Assembly: GCF_030553305.1 (NCBI RefSeq)
Contig: NZ_JARRAH010000001.1
Location: 1,054,001 to 1,118,000, forward strand
DNA length: 64,000 nucleotides
Source of the DNA: Halomarina ordinaria
GTDB taxonomy: Archaea; Halobacteriota; Halobacteria; Halobacteriales; Haloarculaceae
Direction: 5' to 3'
Of the stretch, positions 40,195 to 49,447 are shown one piece after another (the first letter of the stretch is position 1; each line of letters starts with the position of its first letter). A model generated the notes under the pieces. It searched no databases and had not been told where the DNA came from. It saw nothing but the letters and a program-made list of their open reading frames with translations. The position numbers and the translations under genes are program-made.

Positions 40195-41187
40195 ATGACA
40201 GATACCACCATCCGGCGGCGCACGAACGAGCGAGAGCACGAGGAGGCACGAACAGCGGACGAGGAGGAGCGAGAGAGCCAGGAGTCCGAACTGGTCTGTC
40301 CGGAGTGCGGCGGCCGCCTGGAGTCGGACACCGAACACGGCGAGACCGTGTGTTCGGAGTGCGGCCTCGTGGTCGAAGAGGACAGCATCGACCGCGGCCC
40401 GGAGTGGCGCGCGTTCGACTCCGCCGAACGGGACCAGAAGTCGCGCGTCGGCGCCCCCACCACGAACATGATGCACGACAAGGGGCTGTCGACCAACATC
40501 GGCTGGCAGGACAAGGACGCCTACGGTAACTCCCTGTCCTCGCGCCAGCGCCAGAAGATGCAGCGGCTGCGCACGTGGAACGAGCGCTTCCGCACGCGCG
40601 ACTCCAAGGAGCGCAACCTCAAGCAGGCGCTCGGGGAGATCGACCGCATGGCCAGCGCCCTCGGCCTCCCGAAGAACGTCCGGGAGACCGCCAGCGTCAT
40701 CTATCGGCGCGCGCTCGCCGAGGACCTCCTGCCCGGCCGGTCCATCGAAGGAGTGGCGACGAGCGCCGTCTACGCCGCCGCCCGGCAGGCCGGCACCCCC
40801 CGCAGCCTCGACGAGGTGACGGGCGTCTCGCGCGTCGAGAAGGACGAGATAGCCCGCACGTATCGGTACGTCGTGCGTCAGCTCAGCCTGGAGATAAAGC
40901 CGGCGGACCCCGAGAGCTACGTCCCGCGCTTCGCCAGCGAACTCGACCTCAGCGACGAGACCGAGCGCCGGGCGCGCGAACTGCTGTCGAACGCGAAGGA
41001 GCAGGGCATCCACTCCGGGAAGTCGCCCGTGGGGCTGGCGGCGGCGGCCATCTACGCCGCGGCGCTGCTCTCGAACGAGAAGGTCACCCAGAGCCAGGTC
41101 TCCGACGTGGCCGACATCTCCGAAGTGACCATCCGTAACCGGTACCACGAACTGCTCGAAGCCGAGGGCAACGCCCCGGCGCTCTGA
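40195..41187 (+). CDS. tfb: Transcription initiation factor TFB
   Basis: 330 residues. The N-terminal charged extension (1-33) leads to the zinc ribbon (LVCPECGGRLESD / VCSECGLVVEE, about 34-62), the B-finger/reader (GPEWRAFDSAERDQKSRVGAP), and two cyclin-like repeats (about 125-215 and 220-315; the second with SVAHGSGKSPVGLAAAAIYAAA-like SGKSPVGLAAAAIYAA). It binds TBP-TATA complexes through the BRE and recruits RNA polymerase. Haloarchaea carry several TFBs; which paralogue this is cannot be told here. ATG at 40195. Confidence 0.96.
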   Translation: MTDTTIRRRTNEREHEEARTADEEERESQESELVCPECGGRLESDTEHGETVCSECGLVVEEDSIDRGPEWRAFDSAERDQKSRVGAPTTNMMHDKGLSTNIGWQDKDAYGNSLSSRQRQKMQRLRTWNERFRTRDSKERNLKQALGEIDRMASALGLPKNVRETASVIYRRALAEDLLPGRSIEGVATSAVYAAARQAGTPRSLDEVTGVSRVEKDEIARTYRYVVRQLSLEIKPADPESYVPRFASELDLSDETERRARELLSNAKEQGIHSGKSPVGLAAAAIYAAALLSNEKVTQSQVSDVADISEVTIRNRYHELLEAEGNAPAL

Positions 41188-41280
41188 GCGCGGCCGGTAT
41201 CTGTCTTCGTCCTCTCGTTCTCTCCACCCGCCAGCGACGCGTATCGGAACCGCGAAACCCCGGCCGCTCGCAGGGGAGTC

Positions 41281-41760
41281 ATGGAGACGACCCGCCACTT
41301 CGTGGCGACGGTGTACGTCGTCAACGACGGCGCGACGGCGCTACACGAACACGAGCGACTGGGCATGTGGCTCCCGCCCGGTGGCCACCTCGACCGTGAC
41401 GAACTGCCCCACGAGGCGGCCGCCCGGGAGGTGCGCGAGGAGACCGGCCTCGACGTCGACCTGCTCGCGCCGACGGGCGACGTCGGCTCCGAGACGGCCC
41501 GTTCGCTCCCGACGCCCCAGCAGTTCCTGCTGGAGGACATCGACGTCCACCCCGACGGCTCCGTGAGTCACCAGCACGTCGACTTCGTCTACTACGGGCG
41601 CGTCCCGTCCCGCGACATCGACCCGGCGGGCCACGACGAGGCCGACGCCGCGCGCTGGGAGTGGTTCACGCGCGAGGACCTCCGCGCGAACGCCGACCGT
41701 CTCGAACCGGACGTCGTCGAGGTGGGTCGGCGGGCCATCGCGGCGGTCGGCGAGCGTTAG
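41281..41760 (+). CDS. Nudix hydrolase
   Basis: 159 residues. The Nudix box is intact: GGHLDRDELPHEAAAREVRE followed by ETGL (G-x5-E-x7-REVREETG). Preceded by HEHERLGMWLPP, and a C-terminal AARWEWFTREDL typical of the fold. It hydrolyses a nucleoside diphosphate linked to another moiety; the substrate is not predictable. It overlaps the convergent PHP gene by four bases at their stops. Confidence 0.9.
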   Translation: METTRHFVATVYVVNDGATALHEHERLGMWLPPGGHLDRDELPHEAAAREVREETGLDVDLLAPTGDVGSETARSLPTPQQFLLEDIDVHPDGSVSHQHVDFVYYGRVPSRDIDPAGHDEADAARWEWFTREDLRANADRLEPDVVEVGRRAIAAVGER

Positions 41761-42440
41761 AACAGCGAGGTCATCGCCAGCAGCGCGCGGCGCTTGACGG
41801 CGCCGCCGGCCTGCCGGAAACTGATGCGCCAGGGGGTGCGCCGGCCGACGACGGTGGTCTCGCCGGCGACGATGGCGTCGAGGATGCCCTCGGCGCTCCG
41901 GTCGTCGGTCGCGACGTGCGTCACGGCCTGGCCGACCATCTCGGCGATGTGGGCGTCGCTGCCGGCGGTCATCGGGAGGCCGCGACGCTCGGCGAAGCGT
42001 TCGGCCTGCCGGTTCGACCGCCCGGTCAGCAGGCGCGAGTTGTACACCTCGATGGCGTCGGCGCTCGCGAGTTCGTCGCGGGTGATGTGGGGGGCGACGC
42101 CGTGACGCGACTTCTGGAAGGGGTGGGGGACGACGGCGATGCCACCCTGGTCGCGGATGCGGTCGAGCGTCTCGGTGAACGAGAGGCCGGGCGGGACGGC
42201 CTCCTCGAGGCCGAGACCGAGGACGTGACCGGCCTGACTCGTTATCTCCATCCCCGTGATGCCGACGAGGCCGTACTCGTCGGCGACGGCCGCCATCTCG
42301 AGGCTGGCGTCTATCTCGTCGTGGTCGGTGACGGCGATGGCGTCGAGACCCACGGCTTCCGCCTGCTGGAGGATGAGTTCGATGGGGTCCCGCCCGTCGT
42401 ACGAGAGTTCGGAGTGGGTGTGGAGCTCGACCGACAGCAC
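41757..42440 (-). CDS. PHP-domain phosphoesterase
   Basis: 227 residues. Metal-binding motifs of the polymerase/histidinol-phosphatase fold are visible: ELHTHSELSYDG, AVTDHDE, GMEIT, VVPHPFQ and AGSDAH. It probably hydrolyses a phosphoester (histidinol phosphate or a nucleotide 3',5'-bisphosphate in relatives). The start is a GTG at 42440, supported by an AT-rich CTTTTTTCC about 25 bases upstream (42464-42472 on the minus strand), so leaderless. Confidence 0.85.
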   Translation of the reverse strand: MLSVELHTHSELSYDGRDPIELILQQAEAVGLDAIAVTDHDEIDASLEMAAVADEYGLVGITGMEITSQAGHVLGLGLEEAVPPGLSFTETLDRIRDQGGIAVVPHPFQKSRHGVAPHITRDELASADAIEVYNSRLLTGRSNRQAERFAERRGLPMTAGSDAHIAEMVGQAVTHVATDDRSAEGILDAIVAGETTVVGRRTPWRISFRQAGGAVKRRALLAMTSLF

Positions 42441-42591
42441 GAGCGACGGTTCGGAGTGCGAGGAAAAAAGCCGTCCGGTCTCGTCGCCTCGGCGACCACG
42501 CGGCCGTCGCGCGAGCGCGCGTCGGGCCGTCGATTCGCCAGTCGAAGTACATCTATCTGTAGATTCGACGCCGTCTCGACCCGTCGATATT

Positions 42592-42602
42592 CACATATAT
42601 GT
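42592..42602 (+). promoter_or_regulatory. TATA element of purL
   Basis: CACATATATGT, about 70-80 bases before the purL ATG, implying a leader of roughly 45 bases. An interrupted palindrome (42541-42569) lies 25 bases upstream, in the place of an upstream regulator site. Confidence 0.45.
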
Positions 42603-42670
42603 ATAGAACCGGCGGTCGGAGCGGCGGGCGATGGAAACCCCTATTGCTCCGGTTCGCACACGCACACCCA

Positions 42671-44860
42671 ATGAGCCTCGCCCCCTCGGACCGCGCGCTC
42701 GTCGTCGAGGAACTCGGTCGGGAGCCGACGCCGGCGGAGGAAGCGCTCTTCGAGAACCTCTGGAGCGAACACTGCGCCTACCGCTCCTCGCGCCCCCTGC
42801 TGTCGGCGTTCGACAGCGGCGAGGCAGTCGCCGGCGAGCCCGAACGGGGCGATATCGTCGTCGGCCCCGGCGACGACGCCGCCGTGGTCGCGCTCTCGCC
42901 CGAGTGGTACGTCACGCTCGGCATCGAGAGCCACAACCACCCCTCCTACGTCGACCCGTACGACGGAGCGGCGACGGGCGTCGGGGGCATCGTCCGCGAC
43001 ACGCTCTCGATGGGCGCCTACCCCATCGCGCTGACCGACTCGCTCTACTTCGGTGGGTTGCTCGACCGGCCGGCGGCCGAGGACGCGGACCGCGAGCACT
43101 CGCGGTACCTCTTCGAGGGCGTCGTCGAGGGCATCGCGGACTACGGGAACTCCATCGGCGTCCCTACCGTCGGCGGGAGCGTCGCCTTCCACGACGGCTA
43201 CGTGGGCAACCCGCTGGTGAACGTCGCCTGCGTCGGCCTGCTCCACGCCGACCGACTCGTCACCGCCGAGGCGGAGACGCCCGGGAACGCCCTCGTCCTC
43301 GTCGGCAACGCCACCGGCCGCGACGGCCTCGGGGGTGCCTCCTTCGCCAGCGAGGACCTGAGCGAGGATGCAGAAACGGAAGACCGCCCCGCCGTCCAGG
43401 TGGGGGACCCGTACACGGAGAAACGGCTCGTCGAGTGTAACGAGGCGCTGCTCGACGAGGGCCTCCTCGTCGCGGCGCGCGACCTGGGGGCGGCCGGCCT
43501 CGGGGGCGCGTCGAGCGAACTCGTCGCGAAGGGCGGCCTCGGCGCGCACATCGACCTCGAGCGCGTCCACCAGCGCGAACCGAACATGCGCCCGCTGGAG
43601 ATTCTGCTCGCGGAGTCCCAGGAGCGGATGTGCTACGAGGTCCGCCCGGCGGACGTCGACCGCGTCCGGGAACTCGCCGAGCGCTTCGACCTCGGCTGCT
43701 CGGTCATCGGGGAGGTCACCGAGGGCAACTACGTCTGCGCGATGGACGGCGAGGTGGTCGTCGACGTCCCCGCCGAGTACCTCGCCGAGGGTGCGCCGAT
43801 GAACGACCTCGACGCGGTCGCCCCGGAACCCCCAGTTCAGGACCTCCCCGACGTCGCCCTCGAGACGGCGTTCGAGGCCGTCGTCGGCAGTCCGAGCACG
43901 GCGAGCAAGCGCTGGGTCTACCGGCAGTACGACCACGAGGTCGGCGCCCGGACCGTCGTTCGCCCCGGCGACGACGCCGCGCTGCTCGCGATTCGCGAGT
44001 GCGGCGACGAGACGGGCCTCGCGCTCTCGGCGGGCGCGGAACCCAACTGGACGAGCGCGGCCCCCTACGAGGGGGCGCGCGCCGTCGCACTGGAGAACGC
44101 GACGAACCTCGCGGCGAAGGGCGCACGCCCGCTCGCCGCGGTCGACTGCCTCAACGGCGGGAACCCCGAGAAGCCCGAGGTGTACGGCGGCTTTCGTGCC
44201 GTCGTCGACGGCCTCGCGGACATGTGCAGCGCGCTCTCGGTCCCCGTCGTCGGGGGGAACGTCTCGCTGTACAACGACTCGACGAGCGGCCCCATCCCCC
44301 CGACGCCGACGCTGGCCGTGGTGGGGACGACCGACGGCTACGCGACGCCCCCGGCGACGTTCGCGGGCGAGGGGACGCTCCTCGTCGTGGGCGACGCCGA
44401 GGACGGCGAGCACGCGCTCGGCGGGAGCGAGTACCTCGCCCGGTTCGGTGGGAGCGACGCCTTCCCCGCGCCGCCGGCCGACGACGACGCGGCCGGCCTC
44501 GTCGAGGCGCTGGCGGACGTGGCCGGCCGCGAGGGGACGCTCGCGGTCCACGACGCGAGCCACGGCGGCCTCGCGGTCACGCTGGCCGAGATGGTGACGA
44601 CGGCGGCGGGCGCGCGCGTCGACCTCGGGGGGACGGACGCCCACGGGCGCCTCTTCTCCGAGCGGGCGGGCCGGGCCGTCGTCGAGACGACCGACCCCGA
44701 GGGGGTCCGCGAGGCGTTCGCGGGCGTCGCGCCCGTGAGCGAGGTAGGGACGGCCGACGCGTCGGGTGCGCTCGCGCTGACCGCCGGCGGCGAGACGCTT
44801 CGCTACGACGCGGCGGCGATTCGAGACCTGCGGGCCGTCATCGAGCGCGAACTCGCGTAG
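42671..44860 (+). CDS. purL: Phosphoribosylformylglycinamidine synthase subunit II
   Basis: 729 residues, the small-type PurL that works with PurS and PurQ (not in the window). [66 protein letters not shown] and the C-terminal [14 protein letters not shown] are all conserved. It converts FGAR to FGAM using ATP and ammonia from PurQ, purine synthesis step 4. ATG at 42671; the in-frame codons upstream cover the promoter. Its last 23 bases overlap the convergent PAP2 gene. Confidence 0.96.
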   Translation: MSLAPSDRALVVEELGREPTPAEEALFENLWSEHCAYRSSRPLLSAFDSGEAVAGEPERGDIVVGPGDDAAVVALSPEWYVTLGIESHNHPSYVDPYDGAATGVGGIVRDTLSMGAYPIALTDSLYFGGLLDRPAAEDADREHSRYLFEGVVEGIADYGNSIGVPTVGGSVAFHDGYVGNPLVNVACVGLLHADRLVTAEAETPGNALVLVGNATGRDGLGGASFASEDLSEDAETEDRPAVQVGDPYTEKRLVECNEALLDEGLLVAARDLGAAGLGGASSELVAKGGLGAHIDLERVHQREPNMRPLEILLAESQERMCYEVRPADVDRVRELAERFDLGCSVIGEVTEGNYVCAMDGEVVVDVPAEYLAEGAPMNDLDAVAPEPPVQDLPDVALETAFEAVVGSPSTASKRWVYRQYDHEVGARTVVRPGDDAALLAIRECGDETGLALSAGAEPNWTSAAPYEGARAVALENATNLAAKGARPLAAVDCLNGGNPEKPEVYGGFRAVVDGLADMCSALSVPVVGGNVSLYNDSTSGPIPPTPTLAVVGTTDGYATPPATFAGEGTLLVVGDAEDGEHALGGSEYLARFGGSDAFPAPPADDDAAGLVEALADVAGREGTLAVHDASHGGLAVTLAEMVTTAAGARVDLGGTDAHGRLFSERAGRAVVETTDPEGVREAFAGVAPVSEVGTADASGALALTAGGETLRYDAAAIRDLRAVIERELA

Positions 44861-45716
44861 CGTCCTCGTGCTCCTCGCCGGGACCGGCCTCCTCCGGAGC
44901 GCCGGCGCGTTCGCGGTCCGTCCACCCGTAGCGCTCGACGACGCGCGGTGCCAGTTTCACGCTCACGACGGCGAGGACGATGCCGGCGAGGACGTCGATA
45001 CCCCAGTGGATGCCGAGGTACATCGTCGAGACGACGACGCTGGTGGCGACCAGGACGGCGAGCGGTACCCACCGCGGGTACGTCTCGCGGGTCTCCCACG
45101 CGAGGAGCGCGACGGTCACCGACAGCGACGTGTGCAGCGACGGGAAGACGTTGGTGTTCGCGTTCACCTCGCTCGTGAGCAGCTGTGAACTCGGGTAGGT
45201 GGTGTACAGCAACGCGTCGACGAGTTCCGGCATGACGTTCCGGGGGCCGTAGGAGATGAACAGCGTGTAGCAGACGAGGCCGATGGCGTAGTTGAGGCCG
45301 TAGGCGACGGCGGTGCGCTGGAGCGCGTCGGTCCGCGGGAGCGCGAAGTACGCGAGGACCGGGAAGACCAGCAGGAAGACGTAGCCGTAGACGTAGATGA
45401 ACGAGAAGTACGCCGTGAGCGTCGGCGTCGCGAACGACTGGAGGCTCGCGACGAACGTCCCCTCCAGGTCGAGGATGTAGGCGGTGACGTTGATACCGAC
45501 GAGCCAGGACACGTCGGGGCCGTAGTCGCGTCCGAGTTTACTCAGCAGGAGGCTCGCGCCGAGGACGGCGAGGCTGGGGGCGGCGACCCGGAGTCGGCGT
45601 TCGGCGTCGCCGTACGTCGCGCGCAGGCGGTCGAGGCCGACGACGCCGAACGCCGTCACGACGAGCATGCTCCCGCAGACGAGGACGAGACTGACGACGA
45701 CGGTCGCGAGGCTCAT
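44838..45716 (-). CDS. PAP2-family membrane phosphatase
   Basis: 292 residues with about seven membrane helices. The lipid-phosphatase signature is present: [19 protein letters not shown] (PSLH) and [17 protein letters not shown] (the second catalytic His). The first motif (KXXXXXXRP) is replaced by SYGPRN, as in the inositol-phosphorylceramide synthase-like branch. It would act on lipid phosphates at the outer membrane face. The C-terminal 35 residues are acidic and disordered, and overlap the end of purL. ATG at 45716, eight bases from the upstream binding-protein stop. Confidence 0.85.
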   Translation of the reverse strand: MSLATVVVSLVLVCGSMLVVTAFGVVGLDRLRATYGDAERRLRVAAPSLAVLGASLLLSKLGRDYGPDVSWLVGINVTAYILDLEGTFVASLQSFATPTLTAYFSFIYVYGYVFLLVFPVLAYFALPRTDALQRTAVAYGLNYAIGLVCYTLFISYGPRNVMPELVDALLYTTYPSSQLLTSEVNANTNVFPSLHTSLSVTVALLAWETRETYPRWVPLAVLVATSVVVSTMYLGIHWGIDVLAGIVLAVVSVKLAPRVVERYGWTDRERAGAPEEAGPGEEHEDATRVRAR

Positions 45717-45723
45717 GGTGGTG

Positions 45724-47499
45724 TCACCGCTGGTGGAGGGCGCCGTCGTGGTAGCGGTAGCCCGCGTCGACGAACTCGGCGCGGGCGCGCTCGACGTCGA
45801 GGTCGCCGTCCTCCCCGGGGAAGGGGAGGACGGGGTCGGTACCGTTCCACGCGAGCGAGTCGGGGAGCCAGTCGGTCGTGGCGAGGGGGCTCGCGGCGGC
45901 GGTCGCGTGGCCGTCGAACACCGACTCGACGACGTGTTCCCTGTCGAGCAGGCGAGCGACAGCCCGACGGAACCGGAGGTTCGAGAGGGGTGCCTGCCGG
46001 GTGTTGTAGCCGACGTGGTAGAACACCGGCGAGGCGTCGGTGGCCACCTCGACGGCGGAGTCGGTGGCGGCGGCCCGCTCGAGTTTGGTCAGCACTCCCG
46101 CCCCGAGCGCGGTCGCCGTCACGTCGGCGTCGCCCGCTTCGATGGTCTGGACCGCGACGTCGTCGGAGGGGACGGCCTGGAAGACGAGACGGTCGAACGC
46201 GGGGCCGACGACGACGTCCTCGAGTGCGCCGTCGAGCGTCCTGCAGAAGTGGTCGTCGGTCGGGGCGAGGACGACCCGGCGGCTCTCCTCGAGCGTGTCC
46301 AGACGCAGCGGACCGCTCCCGACCGGGTCGGCGTTGTCCCAGACGAGCGCCTCGGTCGTCTCCTCGTCGACGGACACCCCTGCGACCGTCGCCGGACCGG
46401 TCCGCTCGTGCCAGACGTGCTGCGGGAGTATCGGGACGGTGAGCGCCCGCGTCGCCGCGGGGTGGGCGGTGTCGTCGAACGCGAGTTCGACCGTCCGGTC
46501 GTCGACCACGGAGGCGTCGGCGACGAGCGAGGCGCGCCCGCGGAACCGCTCGGCGGGCACCGGTGCGTCCGCCTCGCCGAGCGACGTGTCCCGGAGGAAG
46601 CGGTAGGTGAACGCAACGTCGTCGGCGGTGAGGGTGCGGCCGTCGTGCCACGACGCCTCGCGCAGTCCGACGGTGGCGCGCAGGCCGCCGTCGTCGGTGT
46701 CCGACCACTCCCACTCCGTCGCGAGCCAGGGGCGGACGGCCCCCCCGTACTCCCGGCCGAGCGCGTCGTAGAGCAGTTCCGTCACCACGCCCCGGTCGCG
46801 GTACTCCGCCGCGATGGGGTTGAGGTTCCGCGTCGGGCGCACGTCCCGCAGGAGGGCGGTCAGGGTGGTCGCGTCGGGGTCCTCGCGCTCGACGGAGAGG
46901 TAGGCGAGTGAACTCGTGGGCCGTTCGTCCCATCCCGCGAACCGGTCGGTTCGCCTCGCGAGGATGTCGTCCGGGTACGCGACGACGGTGAAGGGTTGCG
47001 TCTGGACGACCTCCTGCAGGAGGTCCGCGACGACCTGAGGACGCTCCTCGCGGGCGGCCCGCCGCTGGGCGTCGAGGAGTTCGTCCATCGTGAAGTCGAC
47101 GTAGCCGAAGGGGTTCTGGCGACCCCGCTCGCCGACGAACTGCGAGTGGAGGAGCGGCCGGAGGAAGTCGGGGTCGTTCCCCTCGACGAAGGGGGCGACG
47201 TAGAGGTCGAAGTCGTGGTTGATGAGCAGTTGTCGGTAGAGTTCCTCACGCGGCAACGGGTGCAGTCGCGTCTCGATACCGACGGCTTCGAGCGCGCTCG
47301 ACAGCGCACGGGCGATACGGACGGCGTAGGGGTCCGAGTCGGTGGGGAGGGTCTTGATGGAGAGCGAGAGCGGCGAGGAGCGGCGGCGACCGGCGAGGTT
47401 GCGGAACCCCTGGAGGCATCCGGCCGACGCGGCGAGCGCCGCGCTGGCGCCGCAGAGCACGTGCCGCCTGCGCAGTCCATCGCGTCGTGTGGGGGACAT
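45724..47499 (-). CDS. Peptide/nickel-type ABC substrate-binding lipoprotein (orphan)
   Basis: 591 residues, SBP family 5. The N-terminus has a twin-arginine signal (GLRRRHVLCGASAALAAS) followed by a lipobox ending at Cys28 (ASAGC), so it is exported folded and lipid-anchored. The binding domain is recognisable in the second half (ATEWEWSDTDDGGLRATVGL, EASWHDGRTLTADDVAFTYR, GSGPLRLDTLEE, FRRAVARLLDREHVV). The N-terminal 200 residues also contain a partial family-like segment (LRPLLHSQFVGERGRQNPFG). No permease or ATPase gene is adjacent, so the partner and ligand are unknown. Confidence 0.88.
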   Translation of the reverse strand: MSPTRRDGLRRRHVLCGASAALAASAGCLQGFRNLAGRRRSSPLSLSIKTLPTDSDPYAVRIARALSSALEAVGIETRLHPLPREELYRQLLINHDFDLYVAPFVEGNDPDFLRPLLHSQFVGERGRQNPFGYVDFTMDELLDAQRRAAREERPQVVADLLQEVVQTQPFTVVAYPDDILARRTDRFAGWDERPTSSLAYLSVEREDPDATTLTALLRDVRPTRNLNPIAAEYRDRGVVTELLYDALGREYGGAVRPWLATEWEWSDTDDGGLRATVGLREASWHDGRTLTADDVAFTYRFLRDTSLGEADAPVPAERFRGRASLVADASVVDDRTVELAFDDTAHPAATRALTVPILPQHVWHERTGPATVAGVSVDEETTEALVWDNADPVGSGPLRLDTLEESRRVVLAPTDDHFCRTLDGALEDVVVGPAFDRLVFQAVPSDDVAVQTIEAGDADVTATALGAGVLTKLERAAATDSAVEVATDASPVFYHVGYNTRQAPLSNLRFRRAVARLLDREHVVESVFDGHATAAASPLATTDWLPDSLAWNGTDPVLPFPGEDGDLDVERARAEFVDAGYRYHDGALHQR

Positions 47500-47595
47500 C
47501 GGTAGGTTTATGTCATATCTTCGTCGTGTTCGACGCGGTCGAAGATACGTATTTCTCCGGAGGGATAACTGGTCCGATGTAGCGCATCGGAACGA

Positions 47596-48861
47596 CTAAA
47601 CCGCTCCGATTAGGGGAAGGACGAGCGCCGTCACCCAGCAGGCGGCGCCGAGGGCGACCGTCCGGCGGTCCGAGGCGGCCCCGCCCGCCGCGAGGATACC
47701 CGCCGCGAGGAGCACCGCGCCGCGGTGGAGGACCACCCGAATCGGGAGCGACGCGACCCCGAGGAGGGCGTAGTCGAGGACGACGGCCACCCCGAGACCG
47801 ACGGCGACGAGCGTGAACGCAGTGCCGCGGTCGCACGCGCGAGACGACGCGACCGCCGCGGCGGGGACGCCGAACGCGAGCACCGGGTACAGCAGGCCGG
47901 CGGCCACCTTCGGCGTGACGCCGCCGAGTATCCCCTCCAGCGCGATGCCGCCGACGCGGACGCCGAGGTAGAGCCCCGCCGGCACGACGGCGGGTGCGAG
48001 TGCCGCCGCGGCCGAGCGGACGCCCTCCCCGTCGAACCGCAGGCCCAGGTGGCGGCCGACGGGGAGGAGCAGGAGGGCGGCGGCGGGGACGCTCGCGCTG
48101 GGGACGAACCGGACCACCGAGGCCCAGCCGTCGCCGTCGGCCGTCCCGCCGTTGCCGAGGTTGACGCGAATGACCTCGTCGACGAACGGCGCGTCCATGA
48201 AGTCGACCTCGACGCGCCGCTGGGCGTCGCTGATGCCCGAGACGGTGTGTCGCAACCGGAACCAGTCCCAGTGTTCGCTGTGGGCCTGCATGGCCGTCCA
48301 GTCGGCGCCGGGCGGGGCGTAGGCCCGGACGTGGTCGCGCGCGCCGAGGTACGTCCCGTCGTGGAGCTGGTAGCGTTCGCGGAGCCACTCGCCGTCGCCC
48401 CCGGCCTCCGGGTCGGCGCCGGCGGGTTCGACGTAGGTGTACCGCGTCGCGCCGTGGGCGTCGCGCCAGACGAGGCGGTCGTCGACCACCTCGAAGGGGG
48501 CGTCCTCGAACGTCCCGTTGGTCGCGTTCTCGGCCGGGGCGCTCTCGTTGACCGGTCCGTCGGTCGTGTTGTTCACCTGCCAGTCGACGGCCGTGTCGTC
48601 GGTCATCGCGGCGCGGACCGTCGTCGGGTCGTCGAGGACGACGACGTTGAGCGCGAGTGTGCGCGTAGAGAAGTCCTGTCGCTTGCTCGTGTAGGGCCAC
48701 AGGCGGTCGCCGTCGGGGGTCGGTTCGACGAGGTGGGGGCCGTCGGCGCGCTCGAGACGCTCGCGCTCGGTCTGTGCGCCGATGTCGTCGACCGCCGTCG
48801 CGCCCGCGAGGAGCGCGACGACCAGCAGCCCGGCGACGAACATCGTCCCGTCGTCTGCCAT
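47596..48861 (-). CDS. Membrane protein with N-terminal extracytoplasmic domain
   Basis: 421 residues, not confidently recognised. An N-terminal signal-anchor (FVAGLLVVALLAGATAV) is followed by an extracytoplasmic domain (30-230) with LNVVVLDDPTTVRAAM and RYQLHDGTYLGARDHVRAYA, which faintly recalls the LssY C-terminal domain; three N-X-S/T sequons occur near 95-115. The C-terminal half (240-421) has six or seven membrane helices. It lies 96 bases upstream of the orphan binding-protein gene on the same strand and might share a function with it. ATG at 48861. Confidence 0.6.
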   Translation of the reverse strand: MADDGTMFVAGLLVVALLAGATAVDDIGAQTERERLERADGPHLVEPTPDGDRLWPYTSKRQDFSTRTLALNVVVLDDPTTVRAAMTDDTAVDWQVNNTTDGPVNESAPAENATNGTFEDAPFEVVDDRLVWRDAHGATRYTYVEPAGADPEAGGDGEWLRERYQLHDGTYLGARDHVRAYAPPGADWTAMQAHSEHWDWFRLRHTVSGISDAQRRVEVDFMDAPFVDEVIRVNLGNGGTADGDGWASVVRFVPSASVPAAALLLLPVGRHLGLRFDGEGVRSAAAALAPAVVPAGLYLGVRVGGIALEGILGGVTPKVAAGLLYPVLAFGVPAAAVASSRACDRGTAFTLVAVGLGVAVVLDYALLGVASLPIRVVLHRGAVLLAAGILAAGGAASDRRTVALGAACWVTALVLPLIGAV

Positions 48862-48911
48862 TCAGACCCGCGGATAGGGACGGTTCCGGTAAATAGTTTC
48901 TCGCCGGGGAG

Positions 48912-49091
48912 TCACGCGAGCGTGAGTGCGATGGGGACGCCGAAGACGACGGCGAGACCGACGAGCGCGACGACGAAACCGGTGACGACCTGTCCGCGGC
49001 TGTACGGTCCCTGCGGGGCGGTCTGGCGCTCGTCCGGACGGGGTTCGGGGGTCGTGCTCTCGTGGTCAGCGTGGTCGTCGTGGTCGCTCAT
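48912..49091 (-). CDS. Small membrane protein, DUF7550-like
   Basis: 59 residues: a His/Asp-rich start (MSDHDDHADHEST), a short polar region and one membrane helix (VVTGFVVALVGLAVVFGVPI) near the end. This layout matches small haloarchaeal DUF7550 proteins as I remember them. The His/Asp cluster could bind a metal. The function is unknown. ATG at 49091, stop TGA at 48912-48914. Confidence 0.65.
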   Translation of the reverse strand: MSDHDDHADHESTTPEPRPDERQTAPQGPYSRGQVVTGFVVALVGLAVVFGVPIALTLA

Positions 49092-49183
49092 GTCGCCCCC
49101 TGGTCGGGGAGCACACTTTGCCTTATCGGAGTGTCCGGGTCGGGGGGCGTGCGCTTTTTGATGCCGCGTGACAGACAGTGCCT

Positions 49184-49381
49184 ATGCCCGTACCCGGCTA
49201 CGACCCCGAGGACCTGGACCGCCTGCTGCTCGACCGACTGGGCGAGCGCGAACCGGCGACCCTCCTCGACGAGGCGGCCCTGCGCCGCTACGAGGCGGGC
49301 GCAGACCTCGTGGACGTCCTCGACGGGGAGACGGTCCGCGAGCTACTCTCCCAGTCGAGCGAGGCGTCGGAGTCCGAGTGA
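49184..49381 (+). CDS. Small acidic protein upstream of hisF
   Basis: 65 residues from the ATG at 49184 (MPVPGYDPEDLDRLLLDRLG). It is helical and acidic, with a C-terminal run of Ser/Glu (SQSSEASESE). Unrecognised. An AT-rich CTTTTTGATG about 30 bases upstream is a possible promoter. It precedes hisF by 66 bases and may be cotranscribed with it. Confidence 0.6.
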   Translation: MPVPGYDPEDLDRLLLDRLGEREPATLLDEAALRRYEAGADLVDVLDGETVRELLSQSSEASESE

Positions 49382-49447
49382 CGCGCGGGCGACGCGGTGG
49401 CACACAGTCGAAATCGTGAAACCGGCGTCCAGCCAACCCTCGGGCAG

